Assembly: GCA_937959095.1 (NCBI GenBank)
Contig: CALGLY010000362.1
Span: 1 to 6,752 of the forward strand
DNA: 6,752 bases
Direction of reading: 5' to 3'
DNA from: an uncultured Saprospiraceae bacterium
GTDB lineage: Bacteria > Bacteroidota > Bacteroidia > Chitinophagales > Saprospiraceae
How positions within the stretch are numbered: the first letter of the stretch is position 1; the number at the start of each line of letters is the position of its first letter. The translations under genes were made by a program, and so were the position numbers. Shown in pieces: positions 6,286 through 6,752 of this stretch. The notes beneath the pieces are model-generated. The model made no database searches and had not been told where the DNA came from. It saw nothing but the letters and a program-made list of their open reading frames with translations.

Positions 6286-6297
6286 AAAACATAGTTT

Positions 6298-6636
6298 ATG
6301 AGAAAACAGAAAAATGAAATCGTGGTACTCAAAAAAGGGAACCATGATATTCAATTAGATTATGCAGAACTACGAAAAGCTGTACTAGTCCTTCGAGCAA
6401 TAAATCATAAGTTACGCCAGCGCATCATAGATTTATTAGAAGAGCATAATCAAATGACCGTTACAGATATATACATTAAGCTTCGTTTGGAGCAATCTGT
6501 GGCATCCCAACATTTAGCCATCCTACGGAGGGCAGGTGTTGTTATAACAGAGCGAAATGGAAAATATATCTATTATTCACTCGATCAAACAAGACTTTCT
6601 CAAATCTCTAAATTAGTAGAGGAGTTAGCTTGTTAA
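6298..6636 (+). CDS. ArsR/SmtB-fold winged-helix transcriptional regulator
   Basis: A 112-residue protein with a basic N-terminal extension (1-20), then a winged helix-turn-helix. 'LRAINHKLRQRIIDLLEEH' (32-50) is the first core helix. 'MTVTDIYIKL' (53-62) and 'EQSVASQHLAILRRAGVV' (65-82) form the HTH with its recognition helix. 'TERNGKYIYYSLD' (84-96) is the beta-hairpin wing, and the last helix ends ELAC. Family members dimerise and usually repress their own or adjacent operons, releasing DNA on binding a ligand. The alpha-3 metal motif ELCVCDL of ArsR/SmtB is absent, and the only cysteine is the last residue, so classical metal sensing is unlikely; a redox, small-molecule or constitutive role is possible. 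It seems to be a single-gene unit: strong promoter upstream, strong terminator downstream, no obvious partner gene in the same direction. The target is not evident from the window. Confidence 0.88.
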   Translation: MRKQKNEIVVLKKGNHDIQLDYAELRKAVLVLRAINHKLRQRIIDLLEEHNQMTVTDIYIKLRLEQSVASQHLAILRRAGVVITERNGKYIYYSLDQTRLSQISKLVEELAC

Positions 6637-6642
6637 AAAAAT

Positions 6643-6685
6643 AAAAGAAGGGTTTTAATCGGATGATTAAAGCCCTTCTTTTTTT
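6643..6685 (+). terminator. Strong rho-independent terminator of the ArsR-family gene
   Basis: Arms 6645-6660 and 6665-6680 form a 16-bp stem with a single G-U wobble and a GGAT loop. Two further A-T pairs extend it to 6643-6682, and T7 (6679-6685) closes the 3' side. It starts 6 bases past the stop codon. A-rich sequence on the left (6634-6646) means it could also act on a transcript from the opposite strand, fitting a convergent neighbour. Confidence 0.9.
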
Positions 6686-6752
6686 AATAGATTAGACATA
6701 TATTGCTTTCTATATAACTGTTTAACATAAGTCGTATATCTCTCTTCAAAAC
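6667..6752 (-). CDS. Possible C-terminus of a convergent gene (unidentified)
   Basis: On the minus strand one frame is open from the right edge for 27 codons (residues EERYTTYVKQLYRKQYM, then SNLLKKEGL) and ends at TAA (6669-6667). The composition, charged and amphipathic, looks like a real protein end. The stop codon would lie within the ArsR terminator hairpin, a common arrangement for convergent genes sharing a bidirectional terminator. A second minus-strand frame is also open over much of this stretch, and 27 codons are too few to prove coding. No family can be named. Confidence 0.35.
   Translation of the reverse strand, partial: FEERYTTYVKQLYRKQYMSNLLKKEGL

Overview
The window looks like chromosomal DNA from a member of the Bacteroidota, probably an environmental, Saprospiria- or Chitinophagia-like lineage; the exact clade is a guess. 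The clues are moderately low GC, weak or absent Shine-Dalgarno sequences, a near-consensus Bacteroidota promoter (TTTG-N20-TAnnTTTG) in front of the last gene, a TsaB and an ArsR-type regulator with sequence signatures I associate with this phylum, and an OmpA-family protein of a Bacteroidota type. No mobile element, rRNA, tRNA or CRISPR array is visible.

Left part (about 1-3580, all minus strand). Four genes lie close together and probably form one transcript, read right to left: a tocopherol-cyclase-family protein (3578-2592), a DUF4178 protein with one membrane span (2547-1222), a DUF350 integral membrane protein with two tandem DUF350 units (1168-263), and the N-terminus of a membrane-anchored spermidine-synthase-like protein that runs off the left edge (258-1). 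Gaps are 44, 53 and 4 bases. DUF4178, DUF350 and a membrane-embedded SpeE-like protein recur together in bacteria. Here they sit behind a lipid-cyclase-like gene, suggesting an uncharacterised membrane or envelope module linked to polyamine-type chemistry. This is the most interesting part of the window.

Middle (3694-5041, minus strand). A strong GC-rich hairpin flanked by A and T tracts (about 3694-3741) separates that cluster from a secreted OmpA-family protein. That protein has a signal peptide, a jelly-roll-like N-terminal domain, an acidic then Pro/Thr/Lys-rich linker and a C-terminal peptidoglycan-binding OmpA domain. The canonical ligand Asp of the OmpA domain is replaced by Asn.

Right part (5042-6752). 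A 296-base AT-rich divergent region with an inverted repeat separates the OmpA-family gene from tsaB (5338-6021, plus strand), a partner in tRNA t6A37 synthesis. A second AT-rich region carries the best promoter in the window and a leader of about 130 bases with two mutually exclusive short hairpins. It drives an ArsR/SmtB-fold regulator without the classical metal-binding cysteines (6298-6636). A near-perfect 16-18 bp hairpin terminator follows. The last bases may hold the C-terminus of a convergent minus-strand gene whose stop codon lies inside that hairpin.
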